The notes: a model not told the origin generated them from the sequence alone. Positions 1-8,314 are shown, counted from the stretch's first letter. The stretch is DNA of 64,000 nucleotides from Arthrobacter pullicola (GCF_014836875.1 NZ_JACSQC010000001.1:186001-250000); one strand, 5' to 3'. A program made the numbers and translations.

Positions 1-1
1 T

Positions 2-193
2 CTGCAGGCAGCACCTCTGCTGGCCGACGGTTCGCTGGTGCTGCTGGACGCTGGCCGCGCACTGGATGTCCCGCTGTTCTGGCAGCAGTGGCGGGTGGAT
101 CTTCCGCCCCTCTCCCGGGTTGCCGAGGCTCTGACCAGCGCAGCGGCGCGGGTGCTGGCCTCACAGGGCACTGGCTTAGCAGGGACCCGTTAG
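2..193 (+). CDS. LysR-family regulator, ArgP type (C-terminal 63 residues only)
   Basis: Only the 3' end lies in the window; the frame is open from base 2 to the TAG at 191-193. The translated end contains LDVPLFWQQWRV, which matches the conserved end of ArgP/IciA-type LysR regulators (usual form DVPLYWQRW), followed by an alanine-rich helix. ArgP regulators control lysine/arginine exporters of the LysE type; that exporter, if present, would lie outside the window. The stop codon overlaps by four bases the end of the convergent flavin reductase gene, and I see no terminator between them. The DNA-binding N-terminus cannot be inspected, so the family call rests on the tail alone. Confidence 0.6.
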   Translation: MQAAPLLADGSLVLLDAGRALDVPLFWQQWRVDLPPLSRVAEALTSAAARVLASQGTGLAGTR

Positions 194-699
194 AGAGCAG
201 AGTCCCTGCTCAGGCGGTGGTACGTCCGATCGTGGTAGACCAGGGGCGCGGCCGCCGGCCCGGCGTAAATTTCCTGCACAGCGGCTGCGACGAGGGTCGA
301 GCTTCCTGCCTGGGTTAGAGACAGCACCCGGCAGACCAGCGCACGGGGAACCCCCTTCAGCAGCGGCTCACCGCCGGGCAGTGTGTCCCATTCCAGGTCC
401 GGACCGAAACGTTCTGCGCCACGTGCGGCAAAGAGAGCGGCCAGGTCAGCATTATCGGCACCGAGCAGGTGGACCACAATCGTGTCAGCGGCAGCGATAA
501 CACCGGCGGTCCCCTCGGTCGAGGCCAGCGAGAAGGCCAGGATGGGCGGGAGCGCGGACACGGACGCGACTGACGACGCCGTGAGTCCCACCGGTCCGTT
601 GGACCCCGCGGCGGTAATGATTGCGACGCCGGCGGGGTGGCCCCGGAAAGCGTCCTTGAATTCATCCACCACTGGGTTGGTAACTGCCGTTGAAGTCAT
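190..699 (-). CDS. Flavin reductase-like FMN-binding protein
   Basis: A 169-residue protein of the flavin reductase-like family, which binds FMN and transfers electrons from NAD(P)H to free flavin, often for a partner monooxygenase. The family features visible are the N-terminal FRGHPAGVAIITA segment, the GLTASSVASVSALPPILAFS segment that forms the flavin phosphate site, and the C-terminal LVYHDRTYHRL strand typical of the fold. The ATG at 699 is chosen over an in-frame TTG at 723. It starts 33 bases downstream of soxR on the same strand, so it is probably the last gene of an operon with soxR and the upstream FAD oxidase. No monooxygenase partner is adjacent. Confidence 0.85.
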   Translation of the reverse strand: MTSTAVTNPVVDEFKDAFRGHPAGVAIITAAGSNGPVGLTASSVASVSALPPILAFSLASTEGTAGVIAAADTIVVHLLGADNADLAALFAARGAERFGPDLEWDTLPGGEPLLKGVPRALVCRVLSLTQAGSSTLVAAAVQEIYAGPAAAPLVYHDRTYHRLSRDSAL

Positions 700-732
700 A
701 CCCCAAGCGTAGAACCTCAACAATAGTTGAGG

Positions 733-1200
733 TCAAATTTCCGGTTCGAGCAGGGGTGCACCGTGCGAATGGAGTCCTGACGCATCGTCCGGGTTGACGA
801 AGCTGCACTCTGCCAGGGAGAGGCAGCCGCATCCGATGCAGCCGCCAAGCCTGTCCCGCAGAGCCTCGAGCTGGTGGATCCGGCTATCGAGGTCCTGGCG
901 CCAGGCCGCGGAGAGACGCTGCCAGTCCGCCTGGTCCGGAACGCCGTCGTGCGGCAGTTCCGCCAGGGCGGAGGCGATATGGGACAAGGGGATTCCTGCC
1001 CGCTGGGCAGCGCGGATGACCGCCACTCTCCGAAGCACCGAGCGGTCAAAGCGGCGCTGGTTCCCGGCAGTCCGGCGGCTCCGGATCAAACCCTGCCGCT
1101 CGTAGAAATGCAGGGCTGACACAGCTACTCCGCTTCGTTCGGCCACCTGGCCAACGCTCAGTTCACCCGGGACCTGGGTTTGTCCGTCCATTTCGTGCAT
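733..1200 (-). CDS. soxR: Redox-sensitive MerR-family activator SoxR
   Basis: MerR-type winged-helix regulator of about 155 residues. The N-terminal DNA-binding domain reads LSVGQVAERSGVAVSALHFY, then a coiled-coil dimer helix, then the [2Fe-2S] cluster motif CIGCGCLSLAEC. The four cysteines (about 121, 124, 126 and 132) have the C-x2-C-x-C-x5-C spacing diagnostic of SoxR. In actinobacteria SoxR senses redox-cycling compounds and activates a small set of oxidoreductases. ATG at 1200 was chosen; a GTG at 1218 and an ATG at 1191 are in frame. It lies between a FAD oxidase (upstream, about 31 bases) and a flavin reductase (downstream), both plausible targets, but no clear SoxR operator was found. 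Confidence 0.9.
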   Translation of the reverse strand: MHEMDGQTQVPGELSVGQVAERSGVAVSALHFYERQGLIRSRRTAGNQRRFDRSVLRRVAVIRAAQRAGIPLSHIASALAELPHDGVPDQADWQRLSAAWRQDLDSRIHQLEALRDRLGGCIGCGCLSLAECSFVNPDDASGLHSHGAPLLEPEI

Positions 1201-1231
1201 TGCCCTGCCTGCCGACACCGACGGCTGAAGC

Positions 1232-2623
1232 TCAGCCGGTTGCTGAGTCCATTAAACCAAGGGGCGGGACGGCGTGGCCGTAGCGGAAGAGGTTCTGTGG
1301 ATCCCAGGTTGCTTTGGCCGACCGCAGCCGCGCGTACGCTTCCGGCTCCCAAGCGCGTGCCCTGTCCTGTTCATCACCAGCGGGGCCATGGAAATTGATC
1401 AGGCTGCCGGCGGCATAGGGTTCGAATCCCGCGGCGAGCCGCGCCAGCGCCGCCTCGACGGCGTCCTCCGCAGGGAGCCCCGGAACCCCAAGGATAAAGA
1501 GGTGGAAACCGGCGCCGCGGCCGGACACCGCGTCCGGCACCGCTGGATCAGCGGCAAGGGCTCCGCCCAGCAGGCGGAGCTCGGCCATGACCAGGGGCGT
1601 GTCCGATCCCGGGCCGACGTGCCGCAGCAGTTCCGCTGTGCCCTCTTCCCCTAAGTCAGCGAGCAGCATGCCGCGTTCCATGCTGGGCATGGGGCCCGCG
1701 GGGTCGTCATGAATGGAATCCACAGCCCCATAGTCCATCAGCCCAACAGTGTCCCTGAGCAGCGGAAGCGCACGCATCGGTTCGAGCAGAGCCCCGCCCT
1801 CCTCCTGGCCGCCGAAGAAGCCGAATCGCAGCAGCACCGGTGCGCTCCCGCGGAGCTCTTCCGGAACAAAGGGGACATCCGGAAGGTGCATAAAGGCCAG
1901 TGACGCGGATGCCTCATGGGGCAGGTCCGGTGCCCACCGCCGGAAAAGCTCCAGCACGTCCCCGGCGGCTTCCTCCGGGAACACAATCTGCCCGCCGTAG
2001 AATTCACCGAGCGGCACCGCACCAAAGGTCATTTCCGTGACGATGCCGTAGTTCCCCTTTCCACCCCGCAGCACGGCGAACAGCTCCGGTTCCTGATCCG
2101 GATCGACTCGGCGCGCTGTGCCGTCCGGTGTGACAACCTCAAAGCTGCGCACGTGGTCCGCCGCGAATCCGAGGGACCTGCCCATCAGCGGGAGCCCTCC
2201 CCCGAGGGTGTAGCCAACAACTCCCACGCGGGAACTGGAACCGTGGGCAGCGGTGAGCCCCAGCGGCACCAGCTCCTCCAGCACGGCTGACCACCGGACG
2301 CCCGCTCCCACCGTCACGGTCCCCGCAGCCTGGTCCACGGCGACCTCTTCCAGCCGCGACGTGTTGATCAGCAGGCCTTCGTCCATGGGTGCCGAAGCGC
2401 TGTGGCCGGTTGCCTGTACCCCGAGGGGGATTCCACGCTGCGCGGCCCAGGCCACGGCGTTGGCGACATCATCGGCGTCGAGCGCTCCCAGGGCTGCGTC
2501 AGGCCGGTGCACCTGGGCCAGGTTGTAGGACGCGGTGTCCTCAGCGTAGGCGGCCTCCCCCGGCAGGCCCACGATGCCGCGGACGCTTCCGCGGAGTGCT
2601 TCAAGGTCTGCTTCCTGGATCAT
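1232..2623 (-). CDS. FAD-binding oxidoreductase, berberine-bridge (BBE) type
   Basis: A 463-residue flavoprotein oxidase of the FAD_binding_4/BBE family, which includes 6-hydroxynicotine oxidase and sugar oxidases. The FAD domain occupies roughly residues 35-205: it carries LGVQATGHSAS, in which the histidine (about residue 74) is at the place used for covalent 8-alpha attachment of FAD, and GYTLGGGLPLMGRSLGFAAD. The C-terminal BBE segment ends WDPQNLFRYGHAVPP, close to the family signature. The second cysteine tether of bicovalent members is not obvious. Start set at ATG 2623; a longer frame begins at 2716. First gene of a probable operon with soxR and flavin reductase. The substrate cannot be inferred. 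Confidence 0.87.
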   Translation of the reverse strand: MIQEADLEALRGSVRGIVGLPGEAAYAEDTASYNLAQVHRPDAALGALDADDVANAVAWAAQRGIPLGVQATGHSASAPMDEGLLINTSRLEEVAVDQAAGTVTVGAGVRWSAVLEELVPLGLTAAHGSSSRVGVVGYTLGGGLPLMGRSLGFAADHVRSFEVVTPDGTARRVDPDQEPELFAVLRGGKGNYGIVTEMTFGAVPLGEFYGGQIVFPEEAAGDVLELFRRWAPDLPHEASASLAFMHLPDVPFVPEELRGSAPVLLRFGFFGGQEEGGALLEPMRALPLLRDTVGLMDYGAVDSIHDDPAGPMPSMERGMLLADLGEEGTAELLRHVGPGSDTPLVMAELRLLGGALAADPAVPDAVSGRGAGFHLFILGVPGLPAEDAVEAALARLAAGFEPYAAGSLINFHGPAGDEQDRARAWEPEAYARLRSAKATWDPQNLFRYGHAVPPLGLMDSATG

Positions 2624-2824
2624 GGCTGCTCCCGGCGGGTTGCGGTGGTCGCCTGTGGTGATGGCGAAGGCGCCCGGCCTGAGCACCGGAAATCTGCTCA
2701 CAGGGTATGCACGCATTCAGCGGAGGCCAAGGGTGTGCGGGAAAGACAGTGCCGCCGCTGCCCGCGCGGCTCAGGTCCTGCCAAAGGCTGGCAACTCTCA
2801 GCCTGCTTGGTGTTCACTTGGTAC

Positions 2825-3697
2825 ATGAGAGCCATCTGGAAGGGTGCCATAGCGTTTGGGCTGGTCAACGTGCCGGTTAAGGTCTATTCCGCCACCGAGG
2901 ACCACGACGTCAGCCTCCATCAGGTGCATGAAAAGGACGGCGGCCGCATCCGGTACCAGCGCCGCTGTGAAGTCTGCGGCGAGGTGGTGGAGTACAAGAA
3001 CATTGCCAAGGCCTACGACGACGGCGAACAGACGGTCGTCCTGACCGACGAGGACCTCGCCTCGCTGCCGGTGGAGAAAAGCCGGGAGATTGAAGTGGTT
3101 GAGTTCGTGCCCAGCGACCAGGTGGATCCGATTCTTTTCGACCGGACCTATTATCTGGAGCCGGACTCGAAGTCCACCAAGTCCTACGTACTGCTTCGCC
3201 GCACGCTGGAGGAATCAGAGCGCACCGCCATAGTTCAGTTCTCACTGCGGCAGAAGAGCCGGCTGGGTGCGCTGCGGGTACGCGGAGATGTCCTGACCCT
3301 GCAAACCCTGCTCTGGGAGGACGAGGTGCGGGAGGCGGCTTTTCCCTCGCTGGAGGAAAGCGTCCGGATTTCCGCGAAGGAACTCGAGATGTCCTCGGCG
3401 CTGGTGGAGTCTTTCAGCTCCGATTTTGACCCGTCGGGCTTCACCGATGAGTACCAGGAGCAGCTGCGCACGCTGATTGAGGCCAAGCTGGAAAAGGGTG
3501 AAGCCCTGGACACCCAGGAAACCTTCGGCGAAGAGCCTGAGGAAGAGGGCGGCAAGGTCCTTGACCTGATGGAGGCCCTCCGCCGCAGCGTGGAGAAAAA
3601 CCGCGGAAAGAAATCCGGGTCCGCAAAGGAGAAGGAAGCTGGGGACAGTAAACCGGCGGCGAAGTCTGCCGGTAAAAAAACCAGGAAAGGCGCCTAA
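2825..3697 (+). CDS. ku: Non-homologous end joining protein Ku
   Basis: A 290-residue bacterial Ku homodimer subunit. It starts MRAIWKGAIAFGLVNVPVK, the hallmark N-terminus, and carries the Ku beta-barrel core to about residue 255 (FDRTYYLEPD, KSYVLLRRTLEES, LRVRGDVLTLQTLLWEDEVR). The lysine-rich tail (KNRGKKSGSAKEKEAGDSK and following) is typical of actinobacterial Ku and helps DNA binding and ligase recruitment. Ku binds double-strand ends and recruits LigD, which is not in this window. ATG at 2825 was chosen because the conserved N-terminus begins there; the frame stays open far upstream. It is divergent from the FAD oxidase, and a small membrane gene begins two bases after its stop. Confidence 0.96.
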   Translation: MRAIWKGAIAFGLVNVPVKVYSATEDHDVSLHQVHEKDGGRIRYQRRCEVCGEVVEYKNIAKAYDDGEQTVVLTDEDLASLPVEKSREIEVVEFVPSDQVDPILFDRTYYLEPDSKSTKSYVLLRRTLEESERTAIVQFSLRQKSRLGALRVRGDVLTLQTLLWEDEVREAAFPSLEESVRISAKELEMSSALVESFSSDFDPSGFTDEYQEQLRTLIEAKLEKGEALDTQETFGEEPEEEGGKVLDLMEALRRSVEKNRGKKSGSAKEKEAGDSKPAAKSAGKKTRKGA

Positions 3698-3699
3698 GG

Positions 3700-3954
3700 A
3701 TGGCCATCACAAGATTTTTCCGCGACCGGACCGGCCGGCAGACTGTGTTCCTGTGGCCCAACCTGCCGTTGCTGGCCTGGGCCGGTTTCGGCGCTGCCGC
3801 CGGTATGGCCCTGACACCGCGTTACCGCACCCTGCTGCACCGGGCGAGCCGGGGTTCCATGCTGTGGTGGGCCGCCGGTGAAGCCTTCCGCGGCCGCAGT
3901 CCGTTCCGCCGAACGGTAGGCGCCGCGGCGCTGGTGCGGTCCCTGACCCGGTGA
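3700..3954 (+). CDS. Small membrane protein of unknown function
   Basis: An 84-residue protein whose ATG follows the ku stop by two bases, with AAGG in the ku tail as ribosome site; it must be co-transcribed with ku. Residues about 18-38 form one hydrophobic segment (LWPNLPLLAWAGFGAAAG), flanked by arginines, and the C-terminal half is basic and could be an amphipathic cytoplasmic part. I do not recognise a family. A role in DNA repair would be guessed only from position. It ends ten bases before the convergent DUF2630 gene. Confidence 0.65.
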   Translation: MAITRFFRDRTGRQTVFLWPNLPLLAWAGFGAAAGMALTPRYRTLLHRASRGSMLWWAAGEAFRGRSPFRRTVGAAALVRSLTR

Positions 3955-3964
3955 CGGGTGGACC

Positions 3965-4204
3965 CTACTGGCGGTAACCCTCAACTTCGCTAACGGGCCG
4001 CACGGCCGCGTCATCCGGGTTCTCGCCTGCCTCCAGGCGGGCACGGCGCTGCCGCAGCAGATCCCAGCACTGGTCCAGCTGTTCACCTACCTGCCGGAGC
4101 TGCTCGGCATGCTGGTCCGGGTTCGCGGCAGGACCGGCGTCGCGCAGTGCCTGTTCACGCTCTACCAGTTCCTGGATCTGATGCTGAATTTCTGAAGTGT
4201 CCAT
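3965..4204 (-). CDS. DUF2630 family protein
   Basis: A 79-residue acidic, mostly helical protein beginning MDTSEIQHQIQELVEREQAL, which fits the short actinobacterial DUF2630 family. The middle (QLRQVGEQLDQCWDLLRQRR) is a predicted coiled-coil helix with the Q-x2-LDQCWDLLRQRR motif shared by the family. Function is unknown. It is monocistronic and convergent with the ku-linked membrane gene. A run of about 55 bases separates its start from the glycosyltransferase stop upstream on the same strand. Confidence 0.8.
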   Translation of the reverse strand: MDTSEIQHQIQELVEREQALRDAGPAANPDQHAEQLRQVGEQLDQCWDLLRQRRARLEAGENPDDAAVRPVSEVEGYRQ

Positions 4205-4260
4205 TCACCCACGCTAGCCAGCAGTGAAGTCCTGCACCATAGCCACGCACCGTGGGCGGA

Positions 4261-4950
4261 TCAGTTAAGCAGTTGCCGGAGGAAACCTGAAAATCCCTCG
4301 GGCGTCCGCCCGTCGCGGCGGCCCGAAGTCACCGCACGAATCCAGTCGGTGGCTATCCAGGCCGTCCCCGCGGCTTTGATCCGTTCGGCCAGCTGGACGT
4401 CCTCGTGGGCTGCCCGGGCTGTAAAGCCGCCCGCCGCAGTGTAGGCCGCCGCGGAGAAGCCGAGGTTGGCGCCGTGCACGTGCGGGTGGCCTTCACTCAG
4501 CTCATGGCGCGAATGCCAGATGCTCAGGTGTTCGGCGGTCAGATCAGCAGCGTCGGGCACCACCGTGCCAAGGATGAGGCCGTACCCTGCCTCGGCCAGC
4601 TGGTGCTGCATCAAAAGCCAGTTGCCGGGGACCACGGTGTCAGCATCGGTGTTCGCAATCCACCCGGCACCCAGGCGCAGCATCGCATCGACTCCCAGAG
4701 CCCTCGCTGCCCCCACGTTGCCCGCCGCGGTCTCCAGCAGGTGCAGCTCCAGTCCCAGTCCAGCGCCTGCCTGCGCGGCCGCTTCCGCCGAGCCGTCGGT
4801 ACAGGAGTCAAGGACGACGGCGACGCTCACCCGGACGGGGCCTGCGGCTTCCACGTTTTTTACGGCCGCCGCCACCGCGGCCAGGCAACGGGGCAGGAAG
4901 CCTTCCTCGTTCCGGGCTGGAATGACGACGCCGGTGTGGCGTGGGGTCAC
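4261..4950 (-). CDS. Family 2 glycosyltransferase
   Basis: A 229-residue GT-A fold glycosyltransferase. The nucleotide-sugar site begins VVIPARNEEGFLPRCL (residues 8-23), the metal-binding D-x-D is in ANTDADTVVP (Asp102 and Asp104), and the acceptor-side acidic pair is in ARAAHEDVQLAERI. There is no transmembrane segment, so it is a cytoplasmic enzyme, shorter than polysaccharide synthases such as NodC. Its ATG overlaps the stop of the upstream deacetylase/methyltransferase gene by four bases (ATGA), which implies translational coupling. It is the last gene of a three-gene operon; the acceptor is probably the product or substrate of that enzyme. The sugar donor is unknown. Confidence 0.88.
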   Translation of the reverse strand: MTPRHTGVVIPARNEEGFLPRCLAAVAAAVKNVEAAGPVRVSVAVVLDSCTDGSAEAAAQAGAGLGLELHLLETAAGNVGAARALGVDAMLRLGAGWIANTDADTVVPGNWLLMQHQLAEAGYGLILGTVVPDAADLTAEHLSIWHSRHELSEGHPHVHGANLGFSAAAYTAAGGFTARAAHEDVQLAERIKAAGTAWIATDWIRAVTSGRRDGRTPEGFSGFLRQLLN

Positions 4951-6302
4951 AGCAGCCCTTCTCGCTGAGCTAGGGAGTGCACCGACAAAGCCGGTCCGTT
5001 CGTCAGCACGTCGATCCGGAAATCTTCCTCGCAGTGTTCGGACAGCACTGTCAGCCCGCTGACGGAACGGAACGCGCTGTGCACGGCGTCACCGGTCAGC
5101 GGCCATCCGTCATTTGTATGCCGCCAGTGGCATAGAAGCAGCACACCGCCCTCGGTAAGGGACACGGCAGCGCGCTTCACCGTTTCCTGCAGCTGGCCGG
5201 GAGTCAGGAAGTAGCCGATTTCAGAAATCACCACCAGGTCGAACGTGCCCTCCGGCCAGTTCGCTGGGATGGACCCCTGGGCCAGTTCCACGCCAGCCGT
5301 TCCAGCCAGGCGTTCCCGGGCCAGAGCCAGGGCCCGGTCGCTGATGTCCATGGCCAGCACGGAGTCCGACCGCCCCGCCAGGTCCGCCGTGAGCACCCCG
5401 ATGGAGCAGCCCGGTTCGAAGACCCGGGCGAAGCGCTCCCGCGGCAGCATCGCCAAAGTCAATGCGCGTTTGCGGTGTTCGTAGAAACTTCCCTCAAAGT
5501 TCCACGGATCCGAGGAGGCTGCGTAGAGCTCCTCGAAGACCCTGCGCGCAGGACGCGGAACGGTGAGGATGAAGGCCTCGAACGGGCGCCTGAAATGTTC
5601 AAGGACCTCCGGGGCCAGCAGCGCCTCGTCGCCGGGTTCCTCCGAAAGCGCGGCCACCTGGCTGTGGTGGGCCGCCATCGCCAGGTGCTTACGGTGCTCC
5701 GATGCGCCGTCCAGCCCCAAAAGATGCAGGCCTTCAGGCAGATCAGCTGCGCCGCCCCAGTGCCAGAGCCAAATGGGGTACTCGAGCAGGGGAATCCGTG
5801 CGGCCCCGGCGATCTCGGCGGCAACAGCTCCGGCCGCTTCGTGGTCTGTATGTCCATCACCGCGCCACGGGGCGGCCAGCCACACATTGTCGCCGTCCGC
5901 CACAACCTCGGCCAGGGCCCGGGCCAGTTCCTGGCGGTGGTCGGCCAGGCCTCCGTCGGGAAGCCCGAGCAGGGTCACACCGGCACCGGGAGCCAGCCGG
6001 GCGACGGCGCCGCGCAGCTCTTTCTCCCGCACTGCGGAAAGCGTCTGGGGGGTGTGGGTCGGTGAGTGCGGATGGGAGGCTTCTCCGGCCGTCGCCACTA
6101 TGACGTCGACGGTGGTTCCGGCAGCAGCCAGAGACGCAATCAGGCCGCCTGCGCCCAGCGTTTCGTCGTCCGGATGCGCCGCGAGGACCACCAGCCGCCG
6201 GGGGTTCCCGGGCAGGATCCCCCGAACGTCGGGGACGCCCTCCAGCACGGGCAGCCAGGCTGCCTCGGAGCTGGTGGGATCCTCGTGCGTGAATTTCACC
6301 AT
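4947..6302 (-). CDS. Bifunctional PIG-L deacetylase / NodS-like SAM methyltransferase
   Basis: A 451-residue fusion. Residues about 35-250 are a zinc-dependent PIG-L (LmbE-like) N-deacetylase: AAHPDDETLGAGG (His43, Asp45, Asp46) and GHTDHEAAG (His151, Asp153, His154) supply metal ligands and base. Residues about 255-445 are a class I SAM methyltransferase with motif I VFEPGCSIG (295-303), acidic AMDISDRAL and IGYFLTPGQ, closest by eye to NodS N-methyltransferases. Family members deacetylate N-acetylglucosamine-type sugars, and the fused domain could methylate the freed amine (inference). Start and stop both overlap the neighbouring genes (about 7 and 4 bases). No signal peptide, so cytoplasmic. 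Confidence 0.88.
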   Translation of the reverse strand: MVKFTHEDPTSSEAAWLPVLEGVPDVRGILPGNPRRLVVLAAHPDDETLGAGGLIASLAAAGTTVDVIVATAGEASHPHSPTHTPQTLSAVREKELRGAVARLAPGAGVTLLGLPDGGLADHRQELARALAEVVADGDNVWLAAPWRGDGHTDHEAAGAVAAEIAGAARIPLLEYPIWLWHWGGAADLPEGLHLLGLDGASEHRKHLAMAAHHSQVAALSEEPGDEALLAPEVLEHFRRPFEAFILTVPRPARRVFEELYAASSDPWNFEGSFYEHRKRALTLAMLPRERFARVFEPGCSIGVLTADLAGRSDSVLAMDISDRALALARERLAGTAGVELAQGSIPANWPEGTFDLVVISEIGYFLTPGQLQETVKRAAVSLTEGGVLLLCHWRHTNDGWPLTGDAVHSAFRSVSGLTVLSEHCEEDFRIDVLTNGPALSVHSLAQREGLL

Positions 6303-7372
6303 GGTTGGCCGCCGCCGGCCAGGAGCGCCTTGCCCAAGGCGGCGTGGTCCCGCTCAGCGTGGTGCTGACGGATATAAACCTGGAGGTCGGCGACCCGCCG
6401 GGCGTGCTCTTCCTCAGCGGTCAGGGGCCCAGGGCCAAGCCCATGCGCTGCAGCCGTGAGTACCCGCTCGGCCGCTCCGGCCACAATTGTGCGGACGCGG
6501 TGGGCCAGGACGGCGCCGGCGGCTCCGTTGGCCCGGCCGGCATCAATGTCTGCCGCCGCTGCTGCCAGCACCTGGCGCGCAGCGTGCAGGGAAGCATCCG
6601 CCTGGCCAATGAGCATCTGGGCTATCTGGTCAGGTTTCCGGTCGCGGCTGGCGCTGACCAGCCGGCGGGCAATGCCCACTGCTCCGCCGAACCAGCACGC
6701 AGCCACCCCCATCCCGCCCCAGGCGAACCCACTGCGTTCCAGATACCAGTTGTCTTCGCCCACCGGGACGGCGGGAACGTCAAAGAAGTCGACCGCGCTG
6801 CTCTCCACGGAGGCAAGGCCCCGGCTGACCCACAGCCCGCCGCCTGGCTGGACCCCGGGAAGCCGGAGGTCGACGGCGAATGCACGCCGGGCCTGGGGCC
6901 CCGTGTGCGCGGTGACTACTGCATAATCCAGCTGCCCGGCCAGGGAGCACCATGGTTTCGTGCCGGAGAGGTGCCAGCTGCCGTCGTCGTGCCGGTCTGC
7001 TGCCAGGACCGCTGCGGGTGACTCTGCTGCATACACACCCCATGGGCCGGCGGATGGATCCATTCCGCCGAAGGCATGCATCCCGGCTTCCGCTTCTTCT
7101 GCGGCTTGCGTCAGGATGGCAGCAGCATCCAGGTGCGGTTCAACCACTCTGGCGGCCGTCAGATCCGCCGCGCCGAGGGTGGCCAGGAGCTCCCAGAGCC
7201 GGACAGTTGCCCCCTTCCCCGGAAGAGGTGCGAAAGCGGCGGCGGGCTTAATCAGCGAGAGGGCTGCGACGGCTGAACCGTTGGATTCAACAGCAAACTC
7301 ACCGAGGTCCGCTAGGGCAGCCCTGTCCTCGGTCGAAAGCGGGTCCGGCCCGAGCTGGACAGGGCGGATCAT
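6296..7372 (-). CDS. Acyl-CoA dehydrogenase-like flavoprotein
   Basis: A 358-residue member of the acyl-CoA dehydrogenase superfamily. The middle beta domain shows LSGTKPWCSLAGQLDYAVVTA and the C-terminal helical bundle runs from about residue 215 (GMGVAACWFGGAVGIARRL) to ADLQVYIRQHHAERDHAALG. It is about 20-30 residues shorter than fatty-acid dehydrogenases, and the usual catalytic glutamate region is not clearly conserved, so the substrate may not be a normal acyl-CoA. A GGGAGGGGG tract lies directly before the ATG. First gene of the operon with the deacetylase/methyltransferase and the glycosyltransferase. FAD binding is inferred from the family. Confidence 0.82.
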   Translation of the reverse strand: MIRPVQLGPDPLSTEDRAALADLGEFAVESNGSAVAALSLIKPAAAFAPLPGKGATVRLWELLATLGAADLTAARVVEPHLDAAAILTQAAEEAEAGMHAFGGMDPSAGPWGVYAAESPAAVLAADRHDDGSWHLSGTKPWCSLAGQLDYAVVTAHTGPQARRAFAVDLRLPGVQPGGGLWVSRGLASVESSAVDFFDVPAVPVGEDNWYLERSGFAWGGMGVAACWFGGAVGIARRLVSASRDRKPDQIAQMLIGQADASLHAARQVLAAAAADIDAGRANGAAGAVLAHRVRTIVAGAAERVLTAAAHGLGPGPLTAEEEHARRVADLQVYIRQHHAERDHAALGKALLAGGGQPW

Positions 7373-7570
7373 GCGCCCCCTCCCGTGCCGCTGTCAGCGG
7401 CGGGAGCGTTCACGGCGCGAAGCGTACTGGGAACAGCAAGAGACAGCTCGATTGACACGGACCCAGCCCTCCTTTCTAAGGGTGCTGTCTAATTTACAAC
7501 CCTGAGGCAGGACCCGGAAATTCGCGCAACACTGCTGCAACGCCGGACGCCGAAAGCAGCGGGCACACAA

Positions 7571-7604
7571 ACGGAAGGCACGGCTCTTGGGCCATGCCTT
7601 CCGT
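7571..7604 (-). terminator. Hairpin terminator after the DUF4383 gene
   Basis: A perfect 10-bp stem (ACGGAAGGCA at 7571-7580 with TGCCTTCCGT at 7595-7604) and 14-base loop lie 12 bases beyond the stop of the minus-strand DUF4383 gene. No strong U-run follows. Confidence 0.55.
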
Positions 7605-7615
7605 TGCGACTGCCG

Positions 7616-8113
7616 CTAGTTCGGAATACTGCCTTCCCCGGGTGACCCCCGGCTGCCACTTCCACTGCGAGCGCGGTCATCCCCGAGTGCGAACCCCAGA
7701 ATTATCATCACCGCCCCCAAGCCAAGGTGCAGCCAGTTGTCCGCCCAGTTAAACGGCACAAAGTTCCAGGCCCCGTTCAGCGGGATGATCAACCCGTAAA
7801 TAAACAGGAGCAGGTACAGGACACCGGCACCGATCAGGTAAGTCTTGGCGGATGAGTGTGTTCTGGCCATCCACAGCCCCAGGAACCCGAGGAGGAGGTG
7901 AACCACATTGTGCAGCACGGAAACCTGGAAAACTCCAAGCAGAACAGCCTCGGAGTCGTAACCGGAAAAGTAGAGCGCACTGTAGTTCGCGGTAATTCCG
8001 GGAATAAACCCGAGAACGCCGATTACCAGGAAGATAATGCCAAAAACAAGCGCTGCGACTTGGGCGCTTGTCCTTCGGGCAGAAAGTCCTTGACTGCTGC
8101 TTGCGTATGACAT
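7616..8113 (-). CDS. DUF4383 family membrane protein
   Basis: A 165-residue protein with four hydrophobic segments (about residues 17-40, 60-85, 92-115 and 125-145), as in the actinobacterial DUF4383 family, which contains the conserved LHNVVHLLLGFLGLWMAR and NFVPFNWADNWLHLGLG stretches seen here. Function unknown; several members are linked to stress responses. ATG 8113 is chosen because AAGGAG lies seven bases before it; a longer frame opens at 8155. The C-terminal 25 residues are polar and glycine/serine-rich. Divergent from the Rieske oxidoreductase gene, with about 200 bases between the starts, and followed by a hairpin. Confidence 0.85.
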   Translation of the reverse strand: MSYASSSQGLSARRTSAQVAALVFGIIFLVIGVLGFIPGITANYSALYFSGYDSEAVLLGVFQVSVLHNVVHLLLGFLGLWMARTHSSAKTYLIGAGVLYLLLFIYGLIIPLNGAWNFVPFNWADNWLHLGLGAVMIILGFALGDDRARSGSGSRGSPGEGSIPN

Positions 8114-8314
8114 GGCCAACTCCTTACTCCAGCGGAGAGTGTGGACTCCGGCCATACGGAGGCCCGTAATCTACGCCTTAAACTCTGGCACAGTCACCGC
8201 CCGTTGGGAAGCAGGCTTACTATCTCCCTGCGGTCGCAGTGCCTGGGTCCAGCAGGCACCTTGACGGATGAGCTGCGAACCTGTGGGCTGGAGGCCCGCG
8301 CAGGAAGGACCGCC

